Of a DNA stretch of 64,000 nt, positions 1 through 7,826 are shown piece by piece; positions within the stretch are counted from its first letter, which is position 1; each line of letters starts with the position of its first letter. The stretch comes from Bacteroidota bacterium. Its GTDB lineage: Bacteria > Bacteroidota > Bacteroidia > UKL13-3. The notes under the pieces were generated by a model, which was not told where the DNA came from, searched no databases, and worked only from the letters and a program-made list of their open reading frames with translations. The DNA is taken from assembly GCA_947457395.1 (NCBI GenBank), contig CANGVA010000008.1, forward strand, positions 60,187 through 124,186, written 5' to 3'. A program made the position numbers and the translations under genes.

Positions 1-468
1 CCGCTTCAATCTGTAGGTTACTACATACCAACTAACCTTACGCAGTGGAAGAAACTAGAAATTAAAGGACCTGAGGTTGGAACCGGTGCGCAGTTAAACA
101 ATGTTAGATTTAAGATAACATTTACTTATCAGGGTGGTCATAATTTATATCTTGATAATTTACAGGTTGGTCTTAACAGTAGCGTGAATGAAACACTAAG
201 ACCTTCAGATATAAAATTTGAAGTCTATCCGAATCCCTTTAATCAAACAGCTAATGTGTCATTTGAAACACAAAGCAAAGGTGCTGTTAAAATTGATTTA
301 ATGGATATTGCAGGCAAGCACATCGCCACACTGAGTAATGAAGTGAAAGAATCAGGAATGCATAAATTAACTATTGATAGAAATACATTGAATCTGAAAA
401 ATGGAATGTATTTCATCCAAGTTAAAGTGGGCGATTCTGGTTTTACACATAAAATTGTATTGCAGTAA
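1..468 (+). CDS. T9SS-sorted secreted protein, 3' end only
   Basis: The reading frame is open from base 1, so the gene starts outside the window; the last 155 codons are visible. The upstream part (about residues 1-60 seen) looks like a beta-rich module ending in NLYLDNLQVG, of the sort found next to secreted Bacteroidota metalloproteases, but no catalytic motif lies in view. From about base 220 a type A T9SS C-terminal sorting domain is plain: a VYPNPF-type opening, the DIAGK turn, GMYFIQVK and a short basic tail ending in KIVLQ. The product is therefore probably exported by Sec, moved across the outer membrane by T9SS, and then released or anchored at the surface. Its enzymatic role cannot be told from this fragment. 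Confidence 0.85.
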   Translation, partial: PLQSVGYYIPTNLTQWKKLEIKGPEVGTGAQLNNVRFKITFTYQGGHNLYLDNLQVGLNSSVNETLRPSDIKFEVYPNPFNQTANVSFETQSKGAVKIDLMDIAGKHIATLSNEVKESGMHKLTIDRNTLNLKNGMYFIQVKVGDSGFTHKIVLQ

Positions 469-488
469 GAATAAGACAGTTTGCGAAA

Positions 489-527
489 AAAAAACGGCTG
501 CTATCTTTGATAGCAGCCGTTTTTTTA
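489..527. terminator. Bidirectional intrinsic terminator
   Basis: An 11-bp perfect GC-rich stem (495-505 with 509-519) and a 3-nt loop are flanked by an A run on the left and a T run on the right. It lies between two convergent genes and can stop transcription from both sides. Confidence 0.9.
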
Positions 528-544
528 TGCCCGTATTTTTGCTT

Positions 545-964
545 CTAAAGATATTCAATGCTGAATTTAATCGGGAAGGCTTTGCCTAGCATAGCGCTAA
601 CTCCGCAGTATTTTTCTTTAGACAGATTTACTGCTTTTTCCATTTTCGTTCTTTCCGTCTCAGCAATTTTTATTTTATAAATAACTTCGGCTGATGCATA
701 GACACGTGGGTGCTCATCTGTTAATTCAGCTTTTGTTTGAATACTGAATTGGTCGAAATTAACCTTCATCTTATTCAGCAAAGAAACAATATCCATACCT
801 GTGCAGCCTGCCAATGCCGAAAGGAGTAAAGGCTTTGGGCTAGGGCCCGAGTTATTGCCACCACCGGTTGTTTTAGTATCTAGTCTAATCGTGTGTCCGT
901 CTATGACAGTATCAAAAGCCATTCCGCCAACAAAAGCAGTACTAATTTGGTGCAGAGTTCCCAT
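545..964 (-). CDS. OsmC/Ohr-family peroxiredoxin-like protein
   Basis: This is a 139-residue OsmC-family protein. The two redox cysteines of the family are visible, one in the ALAGCTGMD helix and one in KYCGVSAML about 60 residues later. Members reduce organic hydroperoxides, or in some branches have other thiol roles; the substrate cannot be read from sequence. A longer frame begins with TTG at 982 inside the upstream rhodanese gene. I chose the ATG at 964, which starts one base after the rhodanese stop. It is the last gene of a thioredoxin-rhodanese-OsmC operon, which suggests shared thiol/sulfane-sulfur chemistry. It ends against a bidirectional terminator. Confidence 0.85.
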   Translation of the reverse strand: MGTLHQISTAFVGGMAFDTVIDGHTIRLDTKTTGGGNNSGPSPKPLLLSALAGCTGMDIVSLLNKMKVNFDQFSIQTKAELTDEHPRVYASAEVIYKIKIAETERTKMEKAVNLSKEKYCGVSAMLGKAFPIKFSIEYL

Positions 965-965
965 C

Positions 966-1292
966 TTACCGATTAATTTCAATTAAACGCTGCAGACTTA
1001 ACCATGATCCACCATTGTATATTTCAACCCCTTTGGCAGAAAGCACAGCGGCAGCCTGCCTGCTTCTGATTCCACTTGCACAGCACACAATCACAGGTCT
1101 GCCGGAATGGATGAATTCTCCTGCCTTTGCAACAATTTGATTCAATGGAATATTAATAGAACCAGGTATATGGTCCCCTTTGTATTCGTTCTCCGTTCTT
1201 ACATCTACAATTTGCGCATCTCTGGAAATAGCTTGTAAAAGTAATTGCTCTTTTTTTTCGTTTCCGGTAAGTTTTTTTAAAAATGATAACAT
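966..1292 (-). CDS. Single-domain rhodanese-like sulfurtransferase
   Basis: This 108-residue protein is one rhodanese domain. The opening block IVDVRTENEY, the GHIPGSINIP-like segment (here GDHIPGSINIP) and the active-site loop with a catalytic cysteine (CCASGIR, about residues 70-76) are all visible. Such proteins carry persulfide sulfur between donors and thiol acceptors in the cytoplasm. No signal peptide is seen. It lies 15 bp downstream of a thioredoxin gene and 1 bp upstream of the OsmC gene, so the three are probably co-transcribed. The physiological sulfur donor is unknown. Confidence 0.88.
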   Translation of the reverse strand: MLSFLKKLTGNEKKEQLLLQAISRDAQIVDVRTENEYKGDHIPGSINIPLNQIVAKAGEFIHSGRPVIVCCASGIRSRQAAAVLSAKGVEIYNGGSWLSLQRLIEINR

Positions 1293-1307
1293 AGTTAGTT
1301 TAGTTTT

Positions 1308-1607
1308 TTACTTAATAAATGAATGTATAATACCTTTTAGTTGAGCGGCAGGTATCACTCCAGATTGCCTCCAAAGCACTTTGCCTTCTCTAAATAACAT
1401 AAATGTAGGTACACCCCTTATTTCATAATGAGCTGCCGCTTGCTGGTTTCGGTCTATATCTACTTTAATAATTCTAATTGCTTCTCCCATATCACCGGCC
1501 ACTTCCTTAAGAATGGGTGCCATTATTTTGCATGGCTGGCACCACTCTGCTGAAAAGTCTACCAGAACAGGTGTTTTATTATTGATGATATCTTGAAAAG
1601 TTGCCAT
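1308..1607 (-). CDS. Thioredoxin (WCQPC)
   Basis: A 99-residue thioredoxin fold protein with the active site WCQPC near residue 22 and the cis-proline segment GVPTFMLF near residue 66. WCQPC rather than WCGPC occurs in many thioredoxins and may shift the redox potential. There is no signal peptide, so it acts in the cytoplasm as a dithiol reductant. It is the first gene of the operon that continues with a rhodanese and an OsmC protein. A second, separate thioredoxin-like gene lies near 20.2-20.5 kb. Confidence 0.9.
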   Translation of the reverse strand: MATFQDIINNKTPVLVDFSAEWCQPCKIMAPILKEVAGDMGEAIRIIKVDIDRNQQAAAHYEIRGVPTFMLFREGKVLWRQSGVIPAAQLKGIIHSFIK

Positions 1608-1779
1608 CGTTCAGTTCTCAAATCTCTATAGAGAATGAAATATTTTTTATGATATATCTCATAGATACAAAAAACTTATGACAAAGCATATCATCATACA
1701 CTTACTTAAATTATTCAACTCATGCCAGTAAATCCTGTGTACTGATTTAATATGTTATGGAGGTAGTACTTTGGTAGAA

Positions 1780-2334
1780 CTACTTGGTGCTGATTGGGAT
1801 ATTAACCAATGTGTGATCCCAGTGTAGGTTTAGTGATGCACTGCCTGCACTATCAGGTTGTGAAAATGTTATTAGAAATTGCTCTTGTTCCGGTGCCTGG
1901 TTATTAGCACTTACCTCTGTACGAAGCACATCATTTTCTTCATCGGGAGCCAAAAATCCCCATCGGTCAAAATCTTTATTGATTGCAATAATCCATTTGG
2001 ATTCACCGGGTATCGTATACAAGCAGTAAACACCAGCATTAAGTGGCTGGTCATTGAATAAAATATCCTTATTCACTTTTATTGTGGTTGCTTCATTGGC
2101 ACCTGCTCTCCAGTATTTGCCGTATGGTTGCAGGGCACCATTTTTCTCCTCACCAAAAATCAGGCGGTTTTTGCGGTAGGGGCTGCAATAATTTACTTCA
2201 ATTTTTAAGTCGTTAAACTCATAAAGAGCGTTTGCTGCCGGACTATGTTTCTTTGTAGCGCTACGCAAGTATCCGAAAATGCCTGCAAGGGCAGCACCAA
2301 CAATTAATAAAATGATAATTAATTTCTTCTTCAT
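1780..2334 (-). CDS. DUF2911 family protein
   Basis: This 184-residue protein has an N-terminal hydrophobic segment (about residues 4-24) and then a DUF2911 domain. Recognisable blocks are VNYCSPYRKNR, PYGKYWRAGANEAT and LNAGVYCLYTIPGE. The family is common in Bacteroidota, is exported or membrane-tethered, and has no established function. The gene is separated from the thioredoxin operon downstream by about 170 bp in which I see no gene. It diverges from the Mla transporter genes, leaving roughly 100 bp for promoters of both units. Confidence 0.8.
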   Translation of the reverse strand: MKKKLIIILLIVGAALAGIFGYLRSATKKHSPAANALYEFNDLKIEVNYCSPYRKNRLIFGEEKNGALQPYGKYWRAGANEATTIKVNKDILFNDQPLNAGVYCLYTIPGESKWIIAINKDFDRWGFLAPDEENDVLRTEVSANNQAPEQEQFLITFSQPDSAGSASLNLHWDHTLVNIPISTK

Positions 2335-2432
2335 GAGTGTAATAGTTGTTCAAATATAGTAAATAAAGTTTTAATAGGGCTGATATCGCTCATATTTACT
2401 ACCTAGTTTAAGCCATATTTTTACCGACATAT

Positions 2433-3215
2433 ATGTTGATGATGAACCTTATTCCAAAGGCATTGTTGTTCATTTTTTCTGAAACTGCCAGTCTCACGCT
2501 ATTCTTTTTCCGTTTTATCAGAAAGGGCATGATACCTGCTGGGGAATGGAGGGAGTTTTTTAAGCAATGTTTTATTGTTGGTAACCAATCTTTGCCATTG
2601 GTTGGCACCACTGCTTTTATAATCGGTCTGGTACTTACCATGCAATCACGGCCAACCTTGCAGTTGTTTGGTGCCGAATCCTGGTTGCCCGCCATGGTGG
2701 GCATATCTATTGTAAGAGAAATCGGACCTGTATTAACTGCATTAATATGTGCAGGTAAAGTTGGTTCAAGTATAGGTGCTGAGTTAGGATCCATGAAGGT
2801 AACAGAACAGATTGATGCCATGGAGGTATCTGCTGTGAATCCCATGCGATACTTGGTTTCCACACGTATCTGGGCCTGCACACTTATGCTGCCATTGCTG
2901 GTTATATTGGGAGATGCGATTGCGCTTACCGGATCTTGGATTGCGGTGAACATTAATGGAACAGTTACATTTGCTTTATTCTTTAAAAAGGTGTTTGCCA
3001 ACGTGGCCTTCGGAGACTTGATTCCTTCCATACTTAAATCATTTTTCTTTGGATTTAGTATTGGTTTAATTGGTTGCTATAAAGGCTATATGGCCGAGAA
3101 GGGCACAGAAGGAGTGGGGCAGGCTGCAAATAGTGCCGTTGTAATGTCTTCCTTGTTGGTTTTTATCATTGATTTAATTGCCGTTCAAATTTCACAAATA
3201 CTAGGCTTTATATAA
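2433..3215 (+). CDS. mlaE: MlaE-type ABC transporter permease
   Basis: A 260-residue polytopic membrane protein of the MlaE/YrbE permease family. The signature stretch REIGPVLTALICAGKVGSS, followed by GAELGSMKVTEQIDAM, sits near residues 95-135 and is the family's most conserved part. It forms the inner-membrane channel of the MCE phospholipid transport system, which keeps outer-membrane lipid asymmetry. The ATPase gene starts 13 bp after its stop and the MCE gene follows, so the three form one operon. Periplasmic mlaC, mlaB and outer-membrane mlaA homologues are not next to it, as is usual outside Proteobacteria. Confidence 0.9.
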   Translation: MLMMNLIPKALLFIFSETASLTLFFFRFIRKGMIPAGEWREFFKQCFIVGNQSLPLVGTTAFIIGLVLTMQSRPTLQLFGAESWLPAMVGISIVREIGPVLTALICAGKVGSSIGAELGSMKVTEQIDAMEVSAVNPMRYLVSTRIWACTLMLPLLVILGDAIALTGSWIAVNINGTVTFALFFKKVFANVAFGDLIPSILKSFFFGFSIGLIGCYKGYMAEKGTEGVGQAANSAVVMSSLLVFIIDLIAVQISQILGFI

Positions 3216-3228
3216 ATAGCAGCTACCT

Positions 3229-3966
3229 ATGCATGCAGCAGATATACTAGTTAACATGAGCAACGTTTATAAGGCCTTTGGCAGCAATCAGGTGTTAAAA
3301 GGTTTATCGCTTGAGTTATACCGAGGTGAAAACTTGGTGGTATTGGGTAAGTCGGGCAGCGGTAAATCTGTTTTAATAAAGTGTTTGGTGCGCCTTATTA
3401 ACCATGATAGCGGGAATATAGCGGTTTTAAATAATGATGTTGAAAGCTTATCTGAACGAGCGTTAGATGTATTGCGCACCAGAATTGGCTTTCTTTTTCA
3501 AGGAAGTGCGTTATATGATTCTATGACGGTTGAAGAAAATATGGGCTTTGCGATGAATAGACTCCGGAAGCAGGTAACCGGTGTAGCATTAACTAAACTT
3601 ATTGATGAGGCATTAGAGAATGTTGGATTGAAACAAACAGGTAAACTCATGCCATCCGAACTTTCCGGTGGGATGAAAAAGCGTGTTGCGCTTGCGCGTA
3701 CTATTATCATGAAACCTGAAATTATGTTATATGATGAGCCTACAACCGGGCTAGATCCAATAACATCAAGAGAAATAAGCAAGCTCATTGTAGATTTGCA
3801 GAGCCAATATCACATGTCGTCCATTATCATTACGCATGATATACCCTGCGCAAAGATTACTGCTAACCGCTTAATGGCGCTTGTAAACGGGGTTAATTAT
3901 GCAACGGGTAGTTATGATGAGTTAAGAACACATCAGGATATATTAGTAAAATCTTTTTTTGAATAA
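3229..3966 (+). CDS. mlaF: MlaF-type ABC transporter ATPase
   Basis: A 245-residue ABC ATPase. Walker A is GKSGSGKS (about residues 41-48), the signature is LSGGMKKR, and Walker B with the catalytic glutamate is IMLYDEPTTGLD. The signature LSGGMKKRVALAR, with methionine after GG, is typical of the Mla/MCE class. It powers lipid movement through the MlaE permease encoded just upstream. The gene ends 2 bp before the MCE-protein gene, so translation is probably coupled. Confidence 0.92.
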   Translation: MHAADILVNMSNVYKAFGSNQVLKGLSLELYRGENLVVLGKSGSGKSVLIKCLVRLINHDSGNIAVLNNDVESLSERALDVLRTRIGFLFQGSALYDSMTVEENMGFAMNRLRKQVTGVALTKLIDEALENVGLKQTGKLMPSELSGGMKKRVALARTIIMKPEIMLYDEPTTGLDPITSREISKLIVDLQSQYHMSSIIITHDIPCAKITANRLMALVNGVNYATGSYDELRTHQDILVKSFFE

Positions 3967-3968
3967 TT

Positions 3969-4940
3969 ATGGCAGCACAAAAAGTTAGACATCTATTTTT
4001 GGGATTCTTTATTATTACCGCAGTGGTGCTGATGAGTATTGCCTTATACATCATTGGCAGTAACCAGAATATTTTTGGTAGTAATTTTAAGGTTGTTGTT
4101 TTATTTAATAATGTAAGCGGTTTGCGCTCGGGCAGTAATGTGCGCTTTGCAGGAACTGATGTGGGTACCGTAAAGTCTGTTGATATCACTAGCGACTCAA
4201 CAGTTAGTGTACTGCTGTTCATTAAGGATAAATACAGCAGGTTCATACGCAAAGATGCCATTGCAAGTATAGGCACAGATGGGCTCATGGGCAATAAGCT
4301 AGTTAATCTCATCAATGCAGGGCAAACAGCAGGTGTGCTCATATCAGGTGATACCCTGTTATCGTTAAGGCCGGTTGAAACCGATGAAATGCTGCGCACG
4401 CTTAACCAAACCAATGAGTATGTATCTATGATAGCGCTAAACCTAAAAAATATTACGGATGAAATTGGCAACAGCAGGGGCACCCTTTGGAAACTACTTA
4501 CCGATAAAGGTTTATCAGATCAATTGGATGTGGTGATGCGCAACGTGCATCAGGCAAGCAATGAGGCATTGTATTTGGCAAATAACTTGAATGGCATGGC
4601 AGCGAAAGTAAAATCAGGCCAGGGTATGCTAGGGGCTATGGTAAATGATACTTCGTTTTATGCCAACCTGCAGCAAACCATGTTTGATTTGAGGAGTACC
4701 ACAGAAAGAGCTACGCATATAGTAAGAGAGTTGGATGGTATTGTGGGGCAGATTGATGATGGTAAAGGAACATTCTGGACATTGGTAAAAGATACCATCA
4801 TGCGAGATGATTTAAAATTATCTATTGAACATATAAAGAAAGGGGCTGATAATTTTAATCAGAATATGGAAGCGCTTAAAGCAAGTACCTTGTTAAAAGG
4901 TTATTTTAAAGACAAGGAAAAGCAGCAGAAAAAGAAATAA
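3969..4940 (+). CDS. mlaD: MCE-domain lipid-binding protein (MlaD-like)
   Basis: A 323-residue protein with one N-terminal membrane anchor (about residues 9-29), then an MCE domain (about 38-120) with the characteristic NNVSGLRSGSNVRFAGTDVG block. The remaining 200 residues are helical and carry three copies of a short motif of the form G-T/M-L/F-W/G-x-L/M-x-x-D (near residues 170, 217 and 263). MlaD proteins form hexameric rings that receive lipid from the permease. The long C-terminal helical part suggests an extended periplasm-spanning needle or barrel rather than the short E. coli type; that is inference. It is the last gene of the mla operon and ends one base from the convergent LysR-like gene. 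Confidence 0.88.
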   Translation: MAAQKVRHLFLGFFIITAVVLMSIALYIIGSNQNIFGSNFKVVVLFNNVSGLRSGSNVRFAGTDVGTVKSVDITSDSTVSVLLFIKDKYSRFIRKDAIASIGTDGLMGNKLVNLINAGQTAGVLISGDTLLSLRPVETDEMLRTLNQTNEYVSMIALNLKNITDEIGNSRGTLWKLLTDKGLSDQLDVVMRNVHQASNEALYLANNLNGMAAKVKSGQGMLGAMVNDTSFYANLQQTMFDLRSTTERATHIVRELDGIVGQIDDGKGTFWTLVKDTIMRDDLKLSIEHIKKGADNFNQNMEALKASTLLKGYFKDKEKQQKKK

Positions 4941-4941
4941 C

Positions 4942-5247
4942 TTAGGCTAATTTGGCAGGTTCATCCAATGGGGCAAACCTATTGGGTTTTGCTTTAAAAG
5001 GCTGAATGAGCTCTTCTACCTTATCAATGATATAGCGGGCTTTTTGCACAATTTCTTCGCCATCTTTAGTGATGCGAATGGGAAGTGTGTTTCTGTCAAA
5101 TATTTGTACACCCAATTTTTCTTCCATGGTTTTTACCTGTTGGCTAATGGTACTTTGCTCTGCATGGCAAAGGTCTGCAGCTTTAGAGAAACTGCCTGTT
5201 TCTGCCACTGCAATAACGTATTGTAACTGACGAAGGGTAACTAACAT
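4942..5247 (-). CDS. Stand-alone LysR-type DNA-binding domain protein
   Basis: A 101-residue protein consisting of little more than a LysR-type winged helix-turn-helix (TLRQLQYVIAVAETGSFSKAA through the PIRITKDGEEI wing) and a linker helix. The usual 200-residue effector-binding domain is absent, and the 3' side is occupied by mlaD, so no missing half lies next to it. A longer frame reaches 5328, but I chose the ATG at 5247, where LysR homology begins. It could dimerise through the linker helix and act as an effector-independent regulator, but that is inference. Upstream lies the gene-poor 5.3-6.4 kb region. Confidence 0.75.
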   Translation of the reverse strand: MLVTLRQLQYVIAVAETGSFSKAADLCHAEQSTISQQVKTMEEKLGVQIFDRNTLPIRITKDGEEIVQKARYIIDKVEELIQPFKAKPNRFAPLDEPAKLA

Positions 5248-5375
5248 GTGGGGTACTTGTTTAATGCAATTTAAACAAAAACAGTAATAAATGGTTTTTT
5301 CGAAGTGTAAAATTATATAAACGGCCAAAATACCTAAGACACAGAAATTGGAATCAGGATATTTGTTGTCAAAAC

Positions 5376-5614
5376 TTACATTGAATTTTGCTTACTACAT
5401 CCTTTTACTGCCTTCCATCTTTGTTGCTTAAAGTAATTTATGCTGCCTCCTAATGCAGCCTCAGCCATCTCATTAAAAACTTATCATAGATTTCGTAGTA
5501 TGGCTGTTCAATACCTGTTTGGTAATAGATCATTTCTTTGATTTTTTTACCTAAGCTTTTTTTTTGCCGGAAAACGATTGTATACCGCTGTAGCTTACTG
5601 GTTGGTAAAGTCTG
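5376..5614 (-). pseudogene. Frameshifted remnant of an unidentified gene
   Basis: On the minus strand an open stretch runs from 5614 to about 5450 and contains protein-like sequence such as KKIKEMIYYQTGIEQPYYEI. Near 5470-5485 the sense appears to jump frame, after which the other frame reads VFNEMAEAALGGSINYFKQQ and runs to a stop at 5376. The A/T run at the junction is a natural indel site. Both pieces have ordinary protein composition, but I cannot name a family. It may be the 3' end of a decayed gene; coincidence remains possible. Confidence 0.35.
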
Positions 5615-6092
5615 TTAAATTTTGGGTAGATAAAATATCAAGGTATATACAGGCAAGCCGGATGCTATTGTTATATGGGTATAAAACATGCTTAATTAAC
5701 CCTGTTTTACCTAAGCGCCTGATGGCAAATAGGGCCGCATGGGTTCCATTTGGATGTGTGCTGTTAGCTGCCGTGTTTCTTGTTTTCGGTCGCAAAAGTA
5801 CTCCGGACCGGCATATCCTATGGATAGAAACGGATTGGTTAATTTTTCCATACGGCAAATTCATATAACAAAATGTATGATACGAAATGTATGATAATGT
5901 TTCTTTCAGTAAAACATTAAAATATTACCAACAGATAAGTGGATGGCCTTCGCTTTGATAATCTGTTTATAAAACCAAGGTATACTCTTATCAAAGATCG
6001 TTTACATACAAATTGAAACGAAGCGTAGTTCATGAATTCCGCTAAAAAAACAGTCATAAAATTCATAAAGCAAATCACAATAAGGATTATTC

Positions 6093-6108
6093 TCCCGAGT
6101 ACTCGGGA
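6093..6108. repeat. 16-bp perfect palindrome
   Basis: TCCCGAGTACTCGGGA is a perfect inverted repeat with no spacer. It could be a protein binding site or a dispersed palindromic element. Twenty bases further on, a second hairpin with the same TCCCG/CGGGA ends follows. Confidence 0.5.
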
Positions 6109-6126
6109 TGAAAACATTTAAAATGG

Positions 6127-6153
6127 TCCCGGTTATGCCGGGATCGTTTTTTT
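6127..6153 (+). terminator. Terminator-like hairpin without an obvious upstream gene
   Basis: A 6-bp G+C stem (6127-6132 with 6138-6143) and 5-nt loop are followed by a seven-T run. The shape is that of a rho-independent terminator for the + strand, yet no + strand gene is visible upstream. It may end a small RNA or a lost gene. Confidence 0.55.
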
Positions 6154-6424
6154 ATGACTTGCCACCTTTTTTATTTGCTACAGCAATTTATAAAATCTGC
6201 TAATATGGAACATACCTGATTTTGGGTATTGTTTTTTTACATAACCTTGCTATAGTTACAAATGGCTTAACGGGTGAGCGCATGTTTGAGCTCCTGCTTG
6301 CAGAGCGAGTAGCGAACACGTGGCCCTGGTGTTACCTGTATTGCCTTTGCAAAGTGGTACACAAGCAGGTAAAGCCCCAGAAATATTATAAGTTAGAAGC
6401 TTGGAGAGGAGAGTGCTTGGATGA

Positions 6425-7816
6425 TTATTGCAGTAGCGTAATGAGCGCATTGGGGAAAATGCCCAATATGATGCCGCCTGCCACGCACACACCAGCTACC
6501 AACCAAAATGCAGGGGTTGGTTCCGGTATACTTTCGTTTGCCGGCTTGGTATACATGGCCAGTATGAGTTTAAAATAGTAATATACCCCAATGATGGAGT
6601 TGATAATGGCAATAAGGGTGAGTGTTACTTGTCCACTAATGATGGCTTCTGAAAAAATATAGTACTTACCTAAAAAGCCTGCAAAGGGTGGTATGCCTGC
6701 CAGTGAAAGCATACTGATGGTGAGCATAGCTGCCATTAGCGGATGTTTTTTGCCTAGGCCGTTAAATGCATCTACCTGCTCACTGTGCATAGCTGCAAAT
6801 ACAGGAATGGCCAGTGTAAATGCCCCTAATGTGGCAAGGCTGTATGTAGTACTGTAAAAAAACAACGCAGCTGCATTGCCACCGTTGATACTTAAAAGGG
6901 TAAGTAACATATAGCCTGCATGTGAAATACCTGAATAGGCCAACAGCCTTTTTACATTTTGCTGGCTAAGTGCAACTACATTACCCAGTATGATGGTGGC
7001 AGCTGTTACAATGGCTAGTATATCTTGCGCATAGCTGAATGAGCCTGTGAAGCAAAGCAAGATGAGACGATAAAAGGCTGCAAATACTGCAACTTTAACC
7101 AGTGTTGACATAAGTGTAGTGATAAGTGCCGGTGCTCCTTCATACACATCCGGACTCCAGAAGTGAAAAGGTACGGCAGCTACTTTAAACAGCATGGCTA
7201 TTATCATAAGTAACATACCCAGGTAAAACAAGGGGCTTACATTGCCCGACATGGCATATACAGAAATTTGCTGCATGATGAAACTGCCGCTGGTTCCATA
7301 AATAAGCGCAATGCCCAGTAATAAAAATCCGGAAGCAAAAGAACCCAACAAAAAATATTTGAAACCTGCTTCATTTGAGCGCACATCAAACCTGCGGCTG
7401 CCTGCCATGATATAGAGGGAAATGGAAACAATTTCAATTCCCAGAAATAGCATGGCCATATTACTAAAACTAAATAATGCCAATGCTCCGCATAAAATAA
7501 ATAGTAAGATGGACAGATAATCGCTCAGGTGATGCTGCTCATTTTTATAATAGTCATGAGACAAAATGAAGATAAAGGCAGCCAGTAAGATACTGAGGCC
7601 ACTAAAAGCAACAGAGAAGTGATCTACCGTGATCATATGACTCATGTTAATGCCATAAATTACCACATCACCGGTGTGATTCCAGTTGTTCATGTTTACA
7701 TAAAATATAGCAGTGAGTGCAGCCAGGATGGCCGGTATCATTATTTTGCGCAGGTTAAATACTTCTGCTATCATGCAGAATAATCCAAGTGCGGAGGTAT
7801 AGAGTAAAGTATTCAC
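6425..7816 (-). CDS. nuoN: NADH-quinone oxidoreductase subunit N
   Basis: A 463-residue antiporter-like membrane subunit of complex I with about 13-14 hydrophobic segments. The conserved proton-channel signature is visible near residues 215-235 (AVPFHFWSPDVYEGAP), followed by the lysine-bearing helix VKRLLAYSGISHAGYML. The start codon is GTG at 7816; no ATG is nearby, and it sits 10 bp after the nuoM stop. It is the last gene of the nuo operon. The gene-poor region beyond its stop has no clear intrinsic terminator close by on this strand. Confidence 0.93.
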   Translation of the reverse strand: MNTLLYTSALGLFCMIAEVFNLRKIMIPAILAALTAIFYVNMNNWNHTGDVVIYGINMSHMITVDHFSVAFSGLSILLAAFIFILSHDYYKNEQHHLSDYLSILLFILCGALALFSFSNMAMLFLGIEIVSISLYIMAGSRRFDVRSNEAGFKYFLLGSFASGFLLLGIALIYGTSGSFIMQQISVYAMSGNVSPLFYLGMLLMIIAMLFKVAAVPFHFWSPDVYEGAPALITTLMSTLVKVAVFAAFYRLILLCFTGSFSYAQDILAIVTAATIILGNVVALSQQNVKRLLAYSGISHAGYMLLTLLSINGGNAAALFFYSTTYSLATLGAFTLAIPVFAAMHSEQVDAFNGLGKKHPLMAAMLTISMLSLAGIPPFAGFLGKYYIFSEAIISGQVTLTLIAIINSIIGVYYYFKLILAMYTKPANESIPEPTPAFWLVAGVCVAGGIILGIFPNALITLLQ

Positions 7817-7826
7817 GTTGCTTCTT

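Larger units (their letters stand above)
5615..6424. other. Gene-poor region with hairpins and a GC-rich segment
   Basis: I see no convincing gene here. Short frames on both strands have non-ATG starts or poor composition. Listed separately are a 16-bp palindrome, a terminator-like hairpin, and a GC-rich foldable segment at about 6270-6400, just downstream of the end of the nuo operon. Confidence 0.6.

Noticed and set aside
2408..3031. 207-codon minus-strand frame antisense to mlaE
   Set aside because: The + strand carries the conserved MlaE signature; the antisense frame has no homology that I can see.
5578..5868. 96-codon + strand frame in the gene-poor region
   Set aside because: TTG start, no recognisable motif, and a similar open frame on the opposite strand; it looks like chance.
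6270..6400. Resemblance of GAGCGAGTAGCGAAC to part of a 16S rRNA
   Set aside because: Only a short stretch is similar; flanking conserved 16S helices are absent.
6222..6578. 118-codon + strand frame overlapping the end of nuoN
   Set aside because: It starts with a non-ATG codon, its second half is antisense to nuoN, and the composition (many Trp/Cys) is unlike a real protein.
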